NCBI GenBank assembly: GCA_947177425.1
Contig: CAMWUN010000005.1
Span: forward strand, 1 to 64,000
DNA: 64,000 bases
Source: an uncultured bacterium
GTDB taxonomy: Bacteria > Bacillota > Clostridia > Lachnospirales > Lachnospiraceae
Direction of reading: 5' to 3'
Shown: in pieces, positions 61,288-64,000 of the stretch
How positions within the stretch are numbered: position 1 is the stretch's first letter
Layout of the letters: the number at the start of each line of letters is the position of its first letter
Position numbers and translations under genes: made by a program
Notes under the pieces: model-generated
What the model was told of the DNA's origin: nothing
Databases searched by the model: none
What the model saw: only the letters and a program-made list of their open reading frames with translations

Positions 61288-62700
61288 TTATACTGTATGC
61301 CTGAAAGCATCCATTATCTGTCCCAAGGTGCAGCCCTTTTCTTTTGCCAGCTCCACAACACTATCATATTCCGGGTAACACCTCACCTGTCCGTCCGGCA
61401 GGGTACATTTCTTCACCTTAAGTTCCCGCCCGTCAATCATAATGCTTCCGCTTTTCCTTGGCAGGATCGTGCGTTCCATCTTCATGCGCCGGATTCCTAT
61501 CGTAGTGGTCTCCTCAAAAATAATCTGTTCCAGCTTTCCAATACTGCTTTCATCACAGATAACCGTCAGTTCATATGCAGGACGGTTCTTTTTCATATAG
61601 ACAGGAATAAAGTGTGCATCCCTGGCCCCTGCTTCCAGCAGCCGTTCCATTACATAGCCCAAAATTTCCCCAGTACAGTCATCAATATTGGTTTCAAGTT
61701 TATAGATAACATCTTCCCGGTTGTCTTCCCCGGCGCAATCTTCCGGCTCTATCAGTATTGCCCGAAGCAGGCTGGGTCTTTCATAACTGCGTTTTCCTGC
61801 GCCCATCCCCGTTTTCACTATTTTAAACTGTTCCGGGAGCCTTGACGATGTCATTACCGCCGCCGCAATTGCCGCCCCTGTGGGCGTTACCAGCTCCCCC
61901 TTCACTTCCGTAATTCTGACCGGAAGCTGGCAGGCTTCCATAATATTCACCACCGCCGGAACCGGAACCGGGAGAATCCCGTGCTGACACCTAACCGTTC
62001 CCGTTCCTTCACACACAAAAGGCACTATCACTTCTGTAATGTCCAGATTGTCCAGACATACTGCCACTGCAACAATATCCACAATGGAGTCCACTGCTCC
62101 TACTTCGTGAAAATGCACCTGCTCCATGGATACCCCATGGGCCTTTGCCTCTGCTCTGGCCAGTATGTGGAAAATTCTGGCTGCAGTGTCCTTTGCGCGA
62201 GCCGTTATCTTTGCTTTATCTATGATATCCAGAATTTCCGGCAGTCCCCTGTGCTCATGAGGATGCTCGTGGACATGCTGCTTTACCTCACCATGATAGT
62301 GATGTTCATGACCGTGTGCTTCCGCTTCTCCATGATGGCTGCGTTCATGGCCATGTCCTATCGCTTCTCCATGATGGCTGTGTTCATGGTCATGTCCTAT
62401 CTCTTCTCCATGATGATTCTCATGTCCTTCCCCGCCGTGTAGATGCCCATGGTCATGACCATGCAGATAGGTCATGTCGTGGTCATGGTTTTCGTGGGAC
62501 GTATCCAGCTTCACAAGAAAATCACACACATCAAGCCCTGCTTTTTTTACCCTGGTTATTTCAACCGAAAATCCCTTTACCGGAAGACTGTCCAATGCAT
62601 CCCCAAGAACCTGCTTATCCGCTCCAATATCCAGCAGGGCCGCTACTGCCATATCGCCGCTGATTCCCGAATTGCATTCCAGATATAATGTCTTTCCCAC
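61288..62700 (-). CDS. larC: LarC nickel-insertion cyclometallase with His-rich repeats
   Basis: It starts TLYLECNSGISGDMAVAALL, the LarC signature, and continues with VHFHEVGAVDSIVDIVAVAV and LETNIDDCTGEILGYVMERL. It inserts nickel into P2TMN to make the nickel-pincer cofactor, in the cytoplasm. Residues about 69-150 form a His-rich stretch with four 13-residue repeats (HHGEEIGHDHEHS type), probably a nickel store or relay. The start is a GTG 3 bases after the larB stop with AATAAAGG ahead. It is one continuous frame, unlike L. plantarum larC, which needs a programmed frameshift. Confidence 0.96.
   Translation of the reverse strand: MGKTLYLECNSGISGDMAVAALLDIGADKQVLGDALDSLPVKGFSVEITRVKKAGLDVCDFLVKLDTSHENHDHDMTYLHGHDHGHLHGGEGHENHHGEEIGHDHEHSHHGEAIGHGHERSHHGEAEAHGHEHHYHGEVKQHVHEHPHEHRGLPEILDIIDKAKITARAKDTAARIFHILARAEAKAHGVSMEQVHFHEVGAVDSIVDIVAVAVCLDNLDITEVIVPFVCEGTGTVRCQHGILPVPVPAVVNIMEACQLPVRITEVKGELVTPTGAAIAAAVMTSSRLPEQFKIVKTGMGAGKRSYERPSLLRAILIEPEDCAGEDNREDVIYKLETNIDDCTGEILGYVMERLLEAGARDAHFIPVYMKKNRPAYELTVICDESSIGKLEQIIFEETTTIGIRRMKMERTILPRKSGSIMIDGRELKVKKCTLPDGQVRCYPEYDSVVELAKEKGCTLGQIMDAFRHTV
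62260..62415 (-). repeat. 39-bp tandem repeats inside larC encoding His-rich 13-mers
   Basis: About four tandem units of 39 bases, two of them nearly identical (CTTCTCCATGATGGCTG with minor changes on the plus strand). They encode HHGEEIGHDHEHS, HHGEAIGHGHERS, HHGEAEAHGHEHH and a more diverged YHGEVKQHVHEHP. The period is a multiple of three, so copy-number change keeps the reading frame. Confidence 0.9.
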
Positions 62701-62703
62701 CCT

Positions 62704-63474
62704 TTATTCTCCTTCCTGTCTGCATCCCAGCCTGTTAATCTGGGTTGCAATATATCCGGCTCCGTAGCCATTGTCAATATTTACCACTGCAATGCCGTTG
62801 GCACAGGAGTTAATCATGGTCAGCAACGCAGAAAGCCCATGCATACTTGCCCCGTACCCCACAGAGGTCGGCACGGCAATCACCGGCCTGCTCACCAGCC
62901 CACCGATTACACTGGCCAGAGCGCCTTCCATGCCTGCCACTGCCACCACACAGTTGGCCCCCTGTATGGTATCTATCCGGGAAAGAAGCCTGTGCAGGCC
63001 ACTGACTCCCACATCATAAATCCGCTCTACATAAGAGCCGAAATACTCCGCTGTCTGAGCCGCCTCCTCCGCTACCGGAATATCCGCCGTACCGGCTGTG
63101 CACACTGCAATCTTTCCATATCTGACTTTGCCCGGCTTTTCCAGTTTCAATATACGGGATGTCCTGTCATAAGACACTTCAGAAAGAACGGCTTTAACCA
63201 GCCGGAACTGACGTTCGTCCGCTCTGGTTCCGAATACTTCCCCATTTCTCTCAAACAGCTTCTGGTAAATGGACACCAGATATTCGTCCTGCTTTCCGCT
63301 GCAATAAACCACCTCCGGGAATCCTGAACGAATCTCCCTGTGAGTGTCCAGCTTCGCATAACCCAGCTCCTCAAAAGGCTGCTTTCTGAAATATTTTTCC
63401 GCTTCCTCCACAGTTATGCTTCCTGCTTTTACCTGTTCCAATACTTCTCTTGCTTCCAACCAGGCATCCTCCAT
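62704..63474 (-). CDS. larB: LarB P2CMN synthase (carboxylase/hydrolase of NaAD)
   Basis: The N-terminal half has family motifs (VEEAEKYFRKQPFEELGYAKLD). The C-terminal half is PurE-like: VAVAGMEGALASVIGGLVSRPVIA and GYGASMHGLSALLTMINSCANG. LarB carboxylates and hydrolyses nicotinic acid adenine dinucleotide to form P2CMN, the first step of nickel-pincer cofactor synthesis. ATG at 63474. It lies 3 bases before larC and about 90 bases after an ECF-type ATPase gene, in one likely nickel operon. No larA racemase is visible in the window. Confidence 0.95.
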   Translation of the reverse strand: MEDAWLEAREVLEQVKAGSITVEEAEKYFRKQPFEELGYAKLDTHREIRSGFPEVVYCSGKQDEYLVSIYQKLFERNGEVFGTRADERQFRLVKAVLSEVSYDRTSRILKLEKPGKVRYGKIAVCTAGTADIPVAEEAAQTAEYFGSYVERIYDVGVSGLHRLLSRIDTIQGANCVVAVAGMEGALASVIGGLVSRPVIAVPTSVGYGASMHGLSALLTMINSCANGIAVVNIDNGYGAGYIATQINRLGCRQEGE

Positions 63475-63566
63475 CCTATTCCTAAACCTTATTATTTTGC
63501 AATCTGCTATTTATACTTGTAGTGAGTTACAAAAATTTTTGTTTTTGGCGTTCGCTATATATGATT

Positions 63567-64000
63567 TTAAATGTATTGACGCTGCATGCTAAGAGGCAGT
63601 TCCAGCCCATTTGCCTCCAGAAGTTCCTTATCCATTAGTATTTCCCTGGTTTTTCCGTCTTTTATTACCCTGCCGTCTGAAAGAAGGATTGTCCTTTCGC
63701 AGATATCCCACACCATATCCAGGTCATGGGATGCAATCACTTTTGTCTCCTTTATTCCATTCAGAATATGAATCAATGTGCGCCTGTTCTTGGGATCCAG
63801 GGCGATGGACGGCTCGTCCAAAAGCATCACTTCCGGCTCTAAAGACAATATGGTGGCAATAGATGCCAGCTTCTTCTGCCCTCCCGACATCCTGTAAATC
63901 TGCCTGTCCTTTAAGCCCTCTATATGCATCTTCCGAAGGGCTTCCATAACCCTTCCTTCCACTTCTTCCTCTGTATACCCATAATTTCTGGGGCCGAAAG
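63567..64000 (-). CDS. ECF-type ABC ATPase (CbiO/NikO-like), cut by window end
   Basis: The C-terminal part of an energy-coupling ATPase: FGPRNYGYTEEEVEGRV reads to the right edge, followed by signature MSGGQKKLASIATIL, Walker B VMLLDEPSIALDP and H-loop VIASHDLDMVWDIC. The track start (63962) is an internal GTG; the true start lies outside. Beside the lar genes it is probably the ATPase of a nickel (CbiMNQO/NikMNQO-type) transporter. The N-terminal P-loop cannot be seen. Confidence 0.93.
   Translation of the reverse strand, partial: FGPRNYGYTEEEVEGRVMEALRKMHIEGLKDRQIYRMSGGQKKLASIATILSLEPEVMLLDEPSIALDPKNRRTLIHILNGIKETKVIASHDLDMVWDICERTILLSDGRVIKDGKTREILMDKELLEANGLELPLSMQRQYI

Noticed and set aside
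62260-62415. Regular 39-bp repeats resembling a short CRISPR array
   Set aside because: The repeats are tandem without unique spacers, keep the larC reading frame and encode His-rich 13-mers.
61288-62700. Programmed frameshift in larC as in Lactobacillus plantarum
   Set aside because: Here the gene is one uninterrupted frame covering both LarC halves.

Overview
The window looks like a chromosomal segment of an anaerobic gut-type Bacillota, most likely Lachnospiraceae. The evidence is strong AGGAGG-type ribosome binding sites, moderate GC, a YesM/YesN-type two-component pair, GPH sugar transporters, many glycoside hydrolases, QueH and the LarB/LarC/LarE nickel-pincer pathway. I cannot name a genus. 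I see no phage, transposase, integrase, rRNA or CRISPR array.

Layout. (1) 0.1-6.3 kb: a co-directional minus-strand run of RNase H1, an MraY-like phosphosugar transferase, a dCMP deaminase-like protein, a VWA/DUF2201-like protein, a MoxR-type AAA ATPase and a BspA-like leucine-rich repeat protein. (2) 6.5-10.7 kb: an AraC regulator divergent from an esterase, GPH transporter and Nif3-like operon. (3) 10.9-21.4 kb: housekeeping genes (tag, tRNA-Gly(CCC), an ABC-class ATPase of the COG3044 type, argS, queH, purA, an aldo/keto reductase with ferredoxin domain). They are interrupted by a deletion-broken MerR/TipAS pseudogene and an AT-rich PadR + alpha/beta-hydrolase pair with a perfect 11-bp inverted-repeat operator. 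(4) 21.5-32 kb: MBL-fold hydrolase, GH2, GH78 and GH3 in one operon, divergent from a second GH3. (5) 32-43 kb: an AAA/PD-(D/E)XK protein, then an operon of GH39, histidine kinase, response regulator, solute-binding protein and two permeases. This operon is bracketed by two same-orientation copies of a roughly 450-bp module encoding a 61-residue small protein. (6) 43-60 kb: AraC, sialate-O-acetylesterase-like protein, carbohydrate esterase, beta-phosphoglucomutase, a split ThrE exporter, GH78, NagZ-like GH3, AraC, GH43, GPH transporter and a third GH78-like enzyme. (7) 60.4-64 kb: larE, larC, larB and the 3' part of an ECF/cobalt-nickel-type ATPase that runs off the right edge.

Function. Regions 2 and 4-6 form a large Gram-positive glycan-utilisation district: three rhamnosidase-type enzymes, three GH3, GH2, GH39, GH43, three esterases, two GPH symporters, one sugar ABC transporter, three AraC regulators and one YesMN pair. 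This suggests growth on rhamnose-, xylose/arabinose- and glucose/galactose-decorated plant glycans or glycosides. Two distant genes (GH3 at 29.7 kb, esterase at 44.1 kb) share a near-identical promoter and dyad, which suggests co-regulation.

The most novel-looking element is the paired small-protein module. Its coding copies differ at 11 of 186 bases, 8 of them synonymous. Its upstream region carries TTGAC direct repeats spaced 21 bp, and a third such pair lies in front of the enclosed GH39/two-component/ABC operon.
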